Shown: in pieces, positions 18,231-26,426 of the stretch
Numbering within the stretch: the first letter of the stretch is position 1
How the letters are laid out: every line of letters starts with the position of its first letter
NCBI GenBank assembly: GCA_949745595.1
Contig: CATJWN010000031.1
Coordinates: 1-63,205, forward strand
Reading direction: 5' to 3'
Length of the DNA stretch: 63,205 nucleotides
Origin: an uncultured Clostridia bacterium
Lineage (GTDB): Bacteria; Bacillota; Clostridia; TANB77; CAG-508
Notes under the pieces: model-generated
Database searches by the model: none
Seen by the model: the letters and a program-made list of their open reading frames with translations, nothing else
What the model was told of the DNA's origin: nothing
Made by a program: the position numbers and the translations under genes

Positions 18231-18277
18231 AATGATTCCTCCTTTGTTTTAGTTTTGACAAGAACGATTATATTATT

Positions 18278-18315
18278 TAAAAATCCAAAATGCAAGCTGT
18301 AACAAGCATTTTGGA
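18278..18315. terminator. Terminator between yigZ and spo0A
   Basis: Ten-base stem TCCAAAATGC/GCATTTTGGA, followed by TTTTTAAAT on the minus strand. It ends the yigZ transcript upstream of spo0A. Confidence 0.7.
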
Positions 18316-18328
18316 TAAATTTCGTATT

Positions 18329-18967
18329 TTAATTTTCTTCTTTTTTCGACAAAGCAATAAAACTTTTTCTAACTACTTTTTGCTCTTTTACCTTAAAATT
18401 AAAATTTTTGATATTTTTCAACATTTTTTGATATTTTTCCTCTGTAATTTCAACAGAAATTTCTACATTTTCTGCATAGTTAAAATCTATGATTTTTATA
18501 TCTTCTTGTTTAAAATAATACTTTATTTTTTCTAAGTCCTCATAAGCTACAATAAATTTTACAATAAGTCCTAAATCTTTTTCCGCCTTATCCACACTAT
18601 CTAAAGCCTGTTTTGTAGCTTCACTGTAGCATCTCAAGAGTCCACCTGTGCCTAGCAAAATTCCGCCAAAATATCTTGTAACTATAACTACTATATTAGA
18701 TAAATTTTGGGAATTTAAGATGTTTAGCATTGGTGCACCAGCTGTACCAGAAGGCTCACCATCATCGCTAAATCTATCTATACTACCACTATTAGTACAT
18801 ATACTATATGCAAAACAATGATGTTTTGCATCATAGTATTTCTTTCTTATCTCTTTAATCTTCTCTTCTGCCTCTTCTACAGTTTCTACATAAAAAGCAT
18901 CTGCTATGAATTTAGATTTCTTTTCTATCACTTCACTTGTTGCAGTTTCAGCTATTGTTTTAAACAT
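18329..18967 (-). CDS. YigZ/IMPACT family protein
   Basis: A 212-residue protein. The N-terminal UPF0029/IMPACT domain shows KKSKFIADAF, a HHCFAY motif, DDGEPSGTAG and VTRYFGGILLGTGGL; the C-terminal half is the usual DUF1949. The family is linked to translation or stress control, with no firm biochemical role. The start is ATG at 18967, preceded by GGGAG; a TTG four codons upstream overlaps that site. Confidence 0.92.
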   Translation of the reverse strand: MFKTIAETATSEVIEKKSKFIADAFYVETVEEAEEKIKEIRKKYYDAKHHCFAYSICTNSGSIDRFSDDGEPSGTAGAPMLNILNSQNLSNIVVIVTRYFGGILLGTGGLLRCYSEATKQALDSVDKAEKDLGLIVKFIVAYEDLEKIKYYFKQEDIKIIDFNYAENVEISVEITEEKYQKMLKNIKNFNFKVKEQKVVRKSFIALSKKEEN

Positions 18968-18979
18968 ATTTACTCCCAA

Positions 18980-20665
18980 CTATTTTTCAAGCACAAAGCC
19001 CTCTACTCTAAGATTTTCTATATTTTTATCACTTTCGCCATAATTAAAAGATATCTCTGTTAAATATAAATCTCTACTTTCATCTATTCTAAGCGCTCCA
19101 TCTTCTTCAAATACTCTTTCTGCTGTACCACTACTTACTTCATAAGATTCTATCAATTTGTCAATATATTTTTTTAAATCAATTGAAAATTTTAGTTCAT
19201 ATTTATATTTTCCATCAATATACTCACCATACCTACTATAGTCAAGCTTTGTACTATTATCACCATAACTGTATGGAACTTCATATATTTTTCTATAACT
19301 TGAAATATTAAAGCCATTAAATTCTCTGTTTAGCCTTACATATACGTCCTTCTCCTCATAAGCATTATTACTATAATCGTTATATGAATATCTATAAGTA
19401 CTATATGAAGATAGTTTATCTTTTTCTATTTGGCTTAAAGCAGGATTTATAAGGTCTTTTTCGTCTTCTATATATTGATATGCACCTGAAAATCTTTTCT
19501 TGTCATATTCAGTAAGGCTATCAAATTCTATGCCAGCTGCAACATATCTATCTACTATTCTCTTTTGACTATATTTTGGCATATTTTCAAAATTAAAAGG
19601 TGAAATTAGTACAACTACACTAATTGCTATACTTGCTAAAAGTAATTCTTTTAAATATTTACTATTTTTAAATACTGCAAGCCCTATTGCAATTATCTCA
19701 AATATTATTAGTATAACTGCTATATATCTTGACTCTGTTAATCCATATTCTTTAATTCTAATACCCATTGAATAAATTTGTAAGAATATAAAAGGTGTAA
19801 ATAAATATGGTATTGCCCTATTTACTTTATCTATAAAAGAACCGTTTTCCATATAGTTTTTGTTTATTATATATATTGGAAATGCACATACAAATATGAA
19901 AGATAATATGCTAAATAACTGGTTTTTTGGAACTTCTGTTATTAAGAATATTTTAACTAAATAAATATATACAATAAGCATTCCTATCAACAATAAAGGT
20001 AGTAATACTTTTGAAAATACTGCTTTATTAAACTTTGTATCTTCTGCCTCTTCGTTTGCAAAAGCTTTAAGTACCACTGGTACATAGTAAAAGCCTGTAA
20101 ACATACAAAGTAGTTTTAAATATACTTTAAAACCTACATCTTCTAATATCAAAGTAACAAAAATTGCATATAAGATTAGAAAACCAATTGCAACTATTCC
20201 ATAAATAATAGATGCTCTTTTAACATTTAGCACTAAATTTAAAGAATATTTCTCTAAATCTAATCCTGATCTTTTAATAAGCATATATACTGCAAATAAA
20301 AAGCAAGCTATAATGTATACCCCTGTCCATCTAGCCAGTATATCCTCTTCTATTGCCCCACCATCTATAAGCCTGTCAAAAATAATTGCAATTACAAAAC
20401 TTATAACATAACCTATAGTTCTTTTTTTATCTGTTTTATCACTAAATAAAGCTTCTGAAAAAAAGCTACCATAAGCAGCAAGCATTCCTATTAAGCATAT
20501 GTGCTCAATTAACTCGTCTACACTTTGTGAAAAGTTAGTGCCTATTACTAAAAAAGTAGAAATTAATGTAAGCACAAAAACTATTATTGTAGTTAATGGA
20601 AAAATATTAAGTGCTTCTTTTACAGAATTTATCATTCCTGAAAACATTTTTTTAAGTTTATTCAT
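18980..20665 (-). CDS. DUF4153-type polytopic membrane protein
   Basis: A 561-residue protein with about ten transmembrane helices in the first ~370 residues and a C-terminal soluble region rich in Tyr and Asp that probably faces outside. The arrangement and the YDKKRFSGAYQYI region fit DUF4153 membrane proteins, whose function is unknown. It follows the flavoprotein gene by ten bases and precedes yigZ directly, so all are probably one operon. GGAGGAATT precedes the ATG. Confidence 0.8.
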   Translation of the reverse strand: MNKLKKMFSGMINSVKEALNIFPLTTIIVFVLTLISTFLVIGTNFSQSVDELIEHICLIGMLAAYGSFFSEALFSDKTDKKRTIGYVISFVIAIIFDRLIDGGAIEEDILARWTGVYIIACFLFAVYMLIKRSGLDLEKYSLNLVLNVKRASIIYGIVAIGFLILYAIFVTLILEDVGFKVYLKLLCMFTGFYYVPVVLKAFANEEAEDTKFNKAVFSKVLLPLLLIGMLIVYIYLVKIFLITEVPKNQLFSILSFIFVCAFPIYIINKNYMENGSFIDKVNRAIPYLFTPFIFLQIYSMGIRIKEYGLTESRYIAVILIIFEIIAIGLAVFKNSKYLKELLLASIAISVVVLISPFNFENMPKYSQKRIVDRYVAAGIEFDSLTEYDKKRFSGAYQYIEDEKDLINPALSQIEKDKLSSYSTYRYSYNDYSNNAYEEKDVYVRLNREFNGFNISSYRKIYEVPYSYGDNSTKLDYSRYGEYIDGKYKYELKFSIDLKKYIDKLIESYEVSSGTAERVFEEDGALRIDESRDLYLTEISFNYGESDKNIENLRVEGFVLEK

Positions 20666-20674
20666 AATTCCTCC

Positions 20675-21907
20675 CTATTTTCCAGCTACATATCCTGTAG
20701 AATATGCTATCTGTAAATTAAAACCTCCTGTATATGCATCTACATCTATTATCTCACCTGCAAAATACAGTCCTGATATAAGTTTTGATTCCATTGTCTT
20801 AGGGTCTATTTCTTTTGTAGATACACCACCAGCTGTTATAATTGCCTCTTCTACTGGCCTAAAACCAGTAATAACAACTTCAAAATTTTTCATAAGATGA
20901 ACTAAAAAATGTCTCTCTTCTTTGGTTATTTCATTTACTTTTTTATTTGGATCTATTTTTGAAAGTTCTACTATTACTGGTATCATTTTTTGTGGTAATA
21001 ATTTTTCCAAACTATTCTTAAATGCTTTATTCTTAAACTCTTCAAAATCTCTTCTTATTCGTAAATCTAAAGTTTCTTCATCTAAAGCTGGTTTTAAATC
21101 TATAAATAATTTAATATTATTTTTTCCAAAATTTTTATATCTTAAAAGATGTGCAGATGCAGATAAAATTGTTGGACCACTCACACCAAAATGAGTAAAT
21201 AACATCTCACCAAAATCGTCATATATTTTCTTATTTTTTTCTACATCTTTTATCAAAATTTTTACATTTCTCAAAGATAAGCCTTGCAAACTTTGACAAA
21301 GTTCTAAATCTGCTGTAAGTGGTACAAGTGAGCCCCTAGGTTCTACAATAGTATGTCCTAAGATCTTTGCCATTTCATACCCTTCTCCGATTAGATCCAG
21401 TTGATGAATAGCTCTTTCCACCTGTTGCTAAAATTACTTTATCTGCTTCTATTTTTTCTCTATCTACAAGCTCCACACCTGTTACTTTACCATTATTTAC
21501 AAGTATTCTTTTTACCTCAGCCTTTAACCTAATTTCTATGTTGAATTTCTTTAACTCTTTTATTAAACAATCTACTACACTTTGTGCCTTATCAGTAACT
21601 GGAAAAACTCTATTGCCTCTTTCCTCTTTCACTTCAAGACCATTACTTTTTAATAACTCTATAATGTCTTTATTAGTAAATTCATTAAAACTACTATATA
21701 AAAATTTGCCATTACCGTGGAACATTTTTGATAAAGTCACCCATATCAATAGAACTTGTTATATTACATCTGCCCTTACCTGTAATTAATATCTTTTTAC
21801 CAAGTATATTATTTTTCTCAAGTAGGATAGCATTATGCCTATTTCTAGCTGCTGATATTGCAGATATCATTCCGAGCTGCTCCTCCACCTATTATTACTA
21901 CTTTCAT
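20675..21907 (-). CDS. BaiN/HI0933-like flavoprotein read through three CGG +1 frameshifts
   Basis: A NAD(P)/FAD-dependent oxidoreductase in four frame segments. From ATG 21907: MKVVIIGGGAA, CGG, GMISAISAARNRHNAILLEK up to IKNVP, CGG, GNGKFLYSSF up to TGGKSYSSTGSN, CGG, GEGYEMAKILGHTIVEP to the end. Removing one C at each CGG gives a continuous 409-residue protein with the Rossmann GGGAAG start, ITGKGRCNITS, LATGGKSYSSTG and the C-terminal GLYFAGEIIDVDAYTGGFN. That is the normal length of the family. Three random indels of identical form in an otherwise conserved gene are implausible. The ATG directly follows the upstream stop (TAAATG) with GGAGG before it. In a conventional reading this gene would be a three-frameshift pseudogene. 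Confidence 0.88.
21387..21389 (-). other. CGG +1 frameshift site 3 in flavoprotein
   Basis: The upstream frame reads TCT AAT CGG AGA AGG GTA TGA. Skipping C gives AAT GGA GAA GGG TAT, that is Asn-Gly-Glu-Gly-Tyr. Confidence 0.88.
21715..21717 (-). other. CGG +1 frameshift site 2 in flavoprotein
   Basis: The upstream frame reads GTT CCA CGG TAA. Skipping C gives CCA GGT AAT GGC, that is Pro-Gly-Asn-Gly. The zero-frame stop follows the CGG at once. Confidence 0.88.
21872..21874 (-). other. CGG +1 frameshift site 1 in flavoprotein
   Basis: The upstream frame reads GCA GCT CGG AAT GAT. Skipping C gives GCT GGA ATG ATA, completing the FAD-binding GGGAAG motif. Confidence 0.88.
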
Positions 21908-23629
21908 TTATCCTCCAACTTCTACACAATGTAAAGTATCTATAAGTTCTAATTGATATTTTCCTACAAATTTAGGAAAATAATAGGTTTCAAGTTCATA
22001 ACTTGGCTCTACTATAACTTTTCCTTCTTCACTTACTACTCCCCATTTACCATCCTTTTTTATTCCACCAAAACCATATTCGTTAAGAGTAGTAACTATA
22101 TCATATTCTGCAGGTATTACAACTTTTCCTGACTTATCTTTATAGCCCCACTTCTCATTTTCTGTATAAGCATATATTAGTTTATCTTTAAATACCTCTG
22201 TATTTGAAACTTCCATACCATCATTATTGAAATATACTGTTCTAGAATCTGAATACACTCTTACATAATCTTCATCTACCTTTTCCACAATTCCACCAGA
22301 AACTGTACATACTGGCTCTATTCTTGAATTATATATAGTAAGATTTCCAGTTTCATCATCTCTTGCTTCAAACATCTTTGTTCCTTCAACATTTAATATA
22401 TTAGTGTATTTAGGTTCTATTACTGTTCCTTCCCATACATTAAGTAACCCAGATTTTCCATCTTCTGTAGTAAATATGAAATAGTCATCAAAAGCATAAG
22501 ATATATATGTATAGTCCTTATTTATTTGTACATCCTTACTAATAATACTGTAATATCCTTCTTCATTTACAGTTATGAAATATGAAGATTTTTCTACTTC
22601 TATCATAGATAAGTACTTATCTTTATTAATTAAATTTCCATTCAAATCATATAGCATAGTATTTTCGTCTTCTTGTACAGAAATATAATCTCCAGCAATT
22701 CCATACTTTGTATATTTTACAGGTAGAATCTCTTTACCACTATTATTGTAAAAACCATATTTTCCTGTTTTTTCGACAATAAATACATTTGACTTATTTG
22801 CATAATTAATTGATTGATATTTGAAATCTATAATCTGTTTTCCATTTTTGAAAACTCCTCTTTTTCCTTTATTTCTTACTACTAAATATATGTCGTCTTT
22901 ATCGTCATATTCTAATACTCTTGAAATAGTCTCGTATTGTACTGGCAAGCTTAAATTTCCTGCATAATCTATATATCCATACATTACTCCCGTATCAGTC
23001 TTAGTAGATACTATATAACCCGCCAAACTATACCCATATTCTTGTAAGCAAAATTCGTCACCAACAATATTGTCATATTTTGTCGTAATAATCTCTTTTC
23101 CCTCTATATCAAGCACTCCACATAAGCCTTCTTTTTTTACCATAAGTACACCAGGTTTATTTTTCAAACTTGTAACCAATTCATAAACAGGCTCTGTAAG
23201 CTCTTTTCCATCAATACTTAGTATTCCATAAAGCCCATCCTTTTTGTATCTTAAAACTGCACTTTCTAAAACTAACTCTGTAGCATCAGAAGTTTCCAAA
23301 TAACTTACTTCTTCATAATCTTTAAATATTTGATCTCCGTCTTTGTTTAAAATCACACAATTATCAGCTTTGTCATAGCAAATAAAAACATCTTTGCTAT
23401 TATTGGGAATATATATATCTTTATATTTTGGCTCTATTATTATCTCACCTTTTTTATCCACTACCCCAGTAGTATCGTCTTTTGCATATAAAACAAAATA
23501 CTCATAATTTGTAGGTTGAGCTTTAGCCACAGCCATAACTGATTTATTATCATCCTTCATTACAAAAAAAACTATAATAACAAGTACTATAATCACTGAT
23601 ATTGCAATCGTTATCTTTTTCGGATTCAT
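21908..23629 (-). CDS. WG-repeat membrane-anchored protein
   Basis: A 573-residue protein: N-terminal transmembrane helix (about 7-25), then a long extracellular array of WG-type repeats, each ~45 residues with the pattern G-hydrophobic-D-x-x-G-K-x-hydrophobic-x-P-x-Y (for example LYGILSIDGKELTEPVYE and GKWGVVSEEGKVIVEPSYE). Such repeats probably form a binding propeller. Ligand and role are unknown. It opens the operon with the flavoprotein, the DUF4153 protein and yigZ. CAAGAGGTG precedes the ATG. Confidence 0.85.
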   Translation of the reverse strand: MNPKKITIAISVIIVLVIIVFFVMKDDNKSVMAVAKAQPTNYEYFVLYAKDDTTGVVDKKGEIIIEPKYKDIYIPNNSKDVFICYDKADNCVILNKDGDQIFKDYEEVSYLETSDATELVLESAVLRYKKDGLYGILSIDGKELTEPVYELVTSLKNKPGVLMVKKEGLCGVLDIEGKEIITTKYDNIVGDEFCLQEYGYSLAGYIVSTKTDTGVMYGYIDYAGNLSLPVQYETISRVLEYDDKDDIYLVVRNKGKRGVFKNGKQIIDFKYQSINYANKSNVFIVEKTGKYGFYNNSGKEILPVKYTKYGIAGDYISVQEDENTMLYDLNGNLINKDKYLSMIEVEKSSYFITVNEEGYYSIISKDVQINKDYTYISYAFDDYFIFTTEDGKSGLLNVWEGTVIEPKYTNILNVEGTKMFEARDDETGNLTIYNSRIEPVCTVSGGIVEKVDEDYVRVYSDSRTVYFNNDGMEVSNTEVFKDKLIYAYTENEKWGYKDKSGKVVIPAEYDIVTTLNEYGFGGIKKDGKWGVVSEEGKVIVEPSYELETYYFPKFVGKYQLELIDTLHCVEVGG

Positions 23630-23705
23630 AAAATCACCTCTTGCTCACAAATTCATTTTGATTATATCACATCTTTCGACAAAAATATACATTAAAATCA
23701 AAAAA

Positions 23706-23748
23706 ATAATAAAGGCAGACATCAGAATTACAATCCCGATGTCTGCCT
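23706..23748 (-). terminator. Terminator of the two-peptide mini-operon
   Basis: Eleven-base perfect stem AGGCAGACATC/GATGTCTGCCT, then TTATTATTTTTT on the minus strand. Confidence 0.88.
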
Positions 23749-23817
23749 CTAGCGATGGATTTGCTGAACGTTGTCAGCCCAAAAAGCACCTATAATATAT
23801 ACTGCTGTCGATTGCAT
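23749..23817 (-). CDS. 22-residue peptide, coupled second frame
   Basis: Its ATG overlaps the stop of the 44-codon frame (TGATG), a typical translational-coupling junction, and its TAG lies directly before the terminator stem. The peptide starts MQSTAVYIIGAFWADNV. It is not recognised. It may be a real coupled peptide or chance, and the tight packing favours real. Confidence 0.4.
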   Translation of the reverse strand: MQSTAVYIIGAFWADNVQQIHR

Positions 23818-23951
23818 CAACCCCTTGTCGCTTTCATTTTGTCATGTAATCGTCTAAGTAGACTGGCTGCCTGCACCCGCGTACTATGTACTCCTTTTTT
23901 CTTTCTACGTTCCAAGTTCCATCGCTTAAAGAACTCTAGAATTCTTAACAT
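23817..23951 (-). CDS. 44-residue basic peptide, function unknown
   Basis: A 44-codon frame with a textbook AAAGGAGG seven bases before the ATG, a near-consensus promoter 76 bases upstream and a strong terminator. The peptide is Arg/Lys-rich (MLRILEFFKRWNLERRKKK at the start). Base composition is richer in G+C than the surrounding genes, and it uses CGG in frame as Arg (ACG CGG GTG), unlike the host genes, which suggests recent acquisition. I do not recognise a family. Confidence 0.55.
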   Translation of the reverse strand: MLRILEFFKRWNLERRKKKGVHSTRVQAASLLRRLHDKMKATRG

Positions 23952-24026
23952 GGCTGCTCCTCCTTTCGGTGTAAATGAGTTCCTTGTTTTTCTAACAAAT
24001 GAGTTTCCTCGCGTAGTGCAGTATTA

Positions 24027-24055
24027 ATTATATCACATTTTGACACATTTTACAA
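24027..24055 (-). promoter_or_regulatory. Promoter of the two-peptide mini-operon
   Basis: TTGTAA (24055-24050), a 17-base spacer and perfect TATAAT (24032-24027) on the minus strand. The leader contains a near-direct repeat of GGAAACTCATTTG / GGAACTCATTTA. Confidence 0.7.
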
Positions 24056-24061
24056 GTTTAG

Positions 24062-24090
24062 TAAAAGTAAAAGCCGACCAATACGGCCAG
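24062..24090 (-). terminator. Possible terminator of ppaC
   Basis: A short GC hairpin (GCCG/CGGC) is followed by TTTTACTTTTAC on the minus strand, just after the ppaC stop. The stem is short, so confidence is limited. Confidence 0.45.
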
Positions 24091-24105
24091 CTCTATATAA
24101 TCTAC

Positions 24106-25023
24106 TTACGCATTTTCTATCATTATAGGTACTATTTGTTTCTTTCTTGAAACAACACCTTTAAGTTCAATGACATTATCTATTATTTTTTCATTATAAG
24201 CTTTTTCTGCAATACTTGCTGAATTTCCTAAAACAATTGCTTTTGAATTACTTTCAACAATATCAGTAATTACAAACATAAATAAGTCTAGTCCTTTTTC
24301 AGCTATAATCTTCTTCATTCCCGTCTCTAAATCAGCCTTCATTTTTAATACTTCGTCTATTGAAGCTGTATTTACTTGAGCAATTATAGAGTTTTTATCT
24401 TTTAAAGAAGTCTGTTTTGCATCTAAATTAAGTATCTCTTCAATTGAGAATGAACTTAAATCCGTTCCTGCTTTTAACATATCCATTCCATATTTATCAA
24501 TATCTATTTCAGCTATTTTGGCAAGTTCTTTTGCTGTTGCTTCATCTTCAGCTGTACAAGTTGGAGACTTGAACAATAATGTATCAGAAATAATTGCTGA
24601 TACCATAAGTGTTGCTATTGTTTTATCTATCTCTACCCCATTTTCTTTATACAATTTATACATAACAGTTTCTGTACAACCAACAGGCTCTGTCCTAAAA
24701 TATAATGGATAAGCTGTAGTAAGTGCCACTCTGTGGTGATCAATTACTTTTTTAATTTGTACATTCTCTAAATTTGGAATAGACTCTCCTGGATTTGAAG
24801 TATCTACTAAAATAACCTCTGTTCCATCTTCTGCATCTTCTATTAATCTTGGTGCTTCTATCCCTAAATAATTTAAAACATATTCTGTCTCTTTATTAAT
24901 ATTTCCTAATCTACAAGCTTCCGCATCATTTCCTAGTTTTTTCTCTAAATTTGCCATAACTATACTTGAAGTAATTGAATCTGTGTCTGGATTTTTATGT
25001 CCAAAAATAAGTGTTTTTCCCAT
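24106..25023 (-). CDS. ppaC: Manganese-dependent inorganic pyrophosphatase (family II)
   Basis: A 305-residue DHH-family enzyme that hydrolyses pyrophosphate to drive biosynthesis. Metal-binding motifs are GHKNPDTDSITSSI, VDTSNPGE and the DHH motif IDHHRV; the C-terminal DHHA2 domain ends with the substrate-binding SRKKQIVP. Length and lack of CBS domains match the short class. The start is ATG at 25023 with GGAG nine bases upstream; 15 earlier codons are open but lack a ribosome site. Confidence 0.95.
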   Translation of the reverse strand: MGKTLIFGHKNPDTDSITSSIVMANLEKKLGNDAEACRLGNINKETEYVLNYLGIEAPRLIEDAEDGTEVILVDTSNPGESIPNLENVQIKKVIDHHRVALTTAYPLYFRTEPVGCTETVMYKLYKENGVEIDKTIATLMVSAIISDTLLFKSPTCTAEDEATAKELAKIAEIDIDKYGMDMLKAGTDLSSFSIEEILNLDAKQTSLKDKNSIIAQVNTASIDEVLKMKADLETGMKKIIAEKGLDLFMFVITDIVESNSKAIVLGNSASIAEKAYNEKIIDNVIELKGVVSRKKQIVPIMIENA

Positions 25024-25087
25024 ATTTTTATTCTCCATTCTTTTAATTTCTACATAATAATACATCATTTTCCACTAAAAATCAATA

Positions 25088-26401
25088 TTATAAGCCCAAA
25101 TATTCTTTTATACTGTCTCTTATACTATTTACATATGCTTCTCTATTATAAAGCATTTTTTCTAAGTCTGTTTTGATATATCCTAGCTCTATTTGATAGC
25201 ACTCAATTCCTTGGTTAGAATTAAAAAACCTGTTAGCAGAAAAGGATGGATTTCGTCCATCTGCATAAGCATTTGTAGCAATACCACCAACTTCCCTAAT
25301 TGTATATTGATATGGCGTATCTGTTGTTATATTATATGGCTCATAACCTTTTCTCTCTGCTGTTTTCCTAAAATCGTCTATTACTTTTTTAGTAAAATTC
25401 CATACAAAAACACCATCTGCCTTTTTATAGCCATTATTATTTGAATAAGTATTTGCTCCACTCTCCACTATTTTTCTAGCCATAAGCTCAGCAAATTCCA
25501 AATTGCTCTTAGTCGGTGCATAGATTTCCAAGCCGGAAAGTCCACTTGCACCATTGTTTACATGAAAAGACAGCATATATTTTGCTTTTGATTCACCAGC
25601 AATTGTAATTCTACCATTATCATTATACATATTTGTACTTGTATAAGTAGACGTATTTTCATCATATCTGGTAAGTTTAACTTTTAAACCTAACTCTTCA
25701 AGCTTAACTTTTAAATCTTTAGCATAATCTAAGGTAATATTTGCCTCTGTATATCCATCTCTCTTTTCACCACTATCTGCCCCACCATGTCCACTATCAA
25801 TAACAAAATCATAGCATTCTACATTCTCTGCTTTAGTTATATTTAAAGCTAAATAATTATATGTTTTTCCATTTAATTCTTTCTTCAAAAATTCTAGCCT
25901 TATTTTGTTATTTTCGCCATTTCTAGTTACAGTATAGTATTCTATAGGCTGGTATACAGAAATGTTGTTAAAAGTATAATATTTTGCGTTTGCGCTATTG
26001 TTCAATTTAACTCTAAGTAGCACATAATACTCTCCTACCTCTAATTTATCTAATTCTACACTTTTATTTATTTGAGGTGTTTCAAATATAAGTAGTTTAT
26101 CTTCCAAACTAGTAGATAAATCATAAGTATGCTCATTTTGTCCATTTGTTACAATAAGTCTTGCATTTTCAAAGTTTTCTTTTGAAATATTATTTAAACT
26201 TCCTGAAACATTAAAACTATCACCATAAGTGTAAAACTTGGCAATTTCTGCTTCTCTATTTTGCAGAGAATTAAAAATATCTTCTACTTGCTTTATTTCT
26301 TGCTTTTCTTGTACATCTCTTGAAACAGTTATATAAATACCTGAACCAATTCCAAAAACAACTATAAGCAGAAAGATAAATTTAAAAATTTGTTTTCCCA
26401 T
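25088..26401 (-). CDS. N-acetylmuramoyl-L-alanine amidase (Amidase_3), membrane anchored
   Basis: A 437-residue protein: an N-terminal transmembrane helix (about 6-25), an extracellular domain of ~170 residues that I do not recognise, then a zinc amidase domain from about residue 210 with VIDSGHGGADSGEKRDG, the metal Glu in TEANITL, LSFHVNNG and the catalytic Glu in YQIELGYI. It cleaves the glycan-peptide bond of peptidoglycan, and family members act in cell separation, sporulation or germination. The start is ATG at 26401 after AGGAAAG. It starts in the region of the rimO stop (26427) and probably shares that transcript. Confidence 0.93.
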   Translation of the reverse strand: MGKQIFKFIFLLIVVFGIGSGIYITVSRDVQEKQEIKQVEDIFNSLQNREAEIAKFYTYGDSFNVSGSLNNISKENFENARLIVTNGQNEHTYDLSTSLEDKLLIFETPQINKSVELDKLEVGEYYVLLRVKLNNSANAKYYTFNNISVYQPIEYYTVTRNGENNKIRLEFLKKELNGKTYNYLALNITKAENVECYDFVIDSGHGGADSGEKRDGYTEANITLDYAKDLKVKLEELGLKVKLTRYDENTSTYTSTNMYNDNGRITIAGESKAKYMLSFHVNNGASGLSGLEIYAPTKSNLEFAELMARKIVESGANTYSNNNGYKKADGVFVWNFTKKVIDDFRKTAERKGYEPYNITTDTPYQYTIREVGGIATNAYADGRNPSFSANRFFNSNQGIECYQIELGYIKTDLEKMLYNREAYVNSIRDSIKEYLGL

Positions 26402-26426
26402 AGGACTTTCCTGCCTTTCATTTTTA

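Noticed and set aside
20922..21194. Open frames on the strand opposite to long genes (many, for example 1671-2066, 34215-34664, 41675-42043)
   Set aside because: They are antisense shadows of well-supported genes, have no ribosome sites and no recognisable protein features.
21375..21749. Separate short flavoprotein genes at 21375-21749 and 20675-21421
   Set aside because: They are consecutive pieces of one BaiN-like protein; joins occur at CGG sites and the pieces lack their own ribosome sites.
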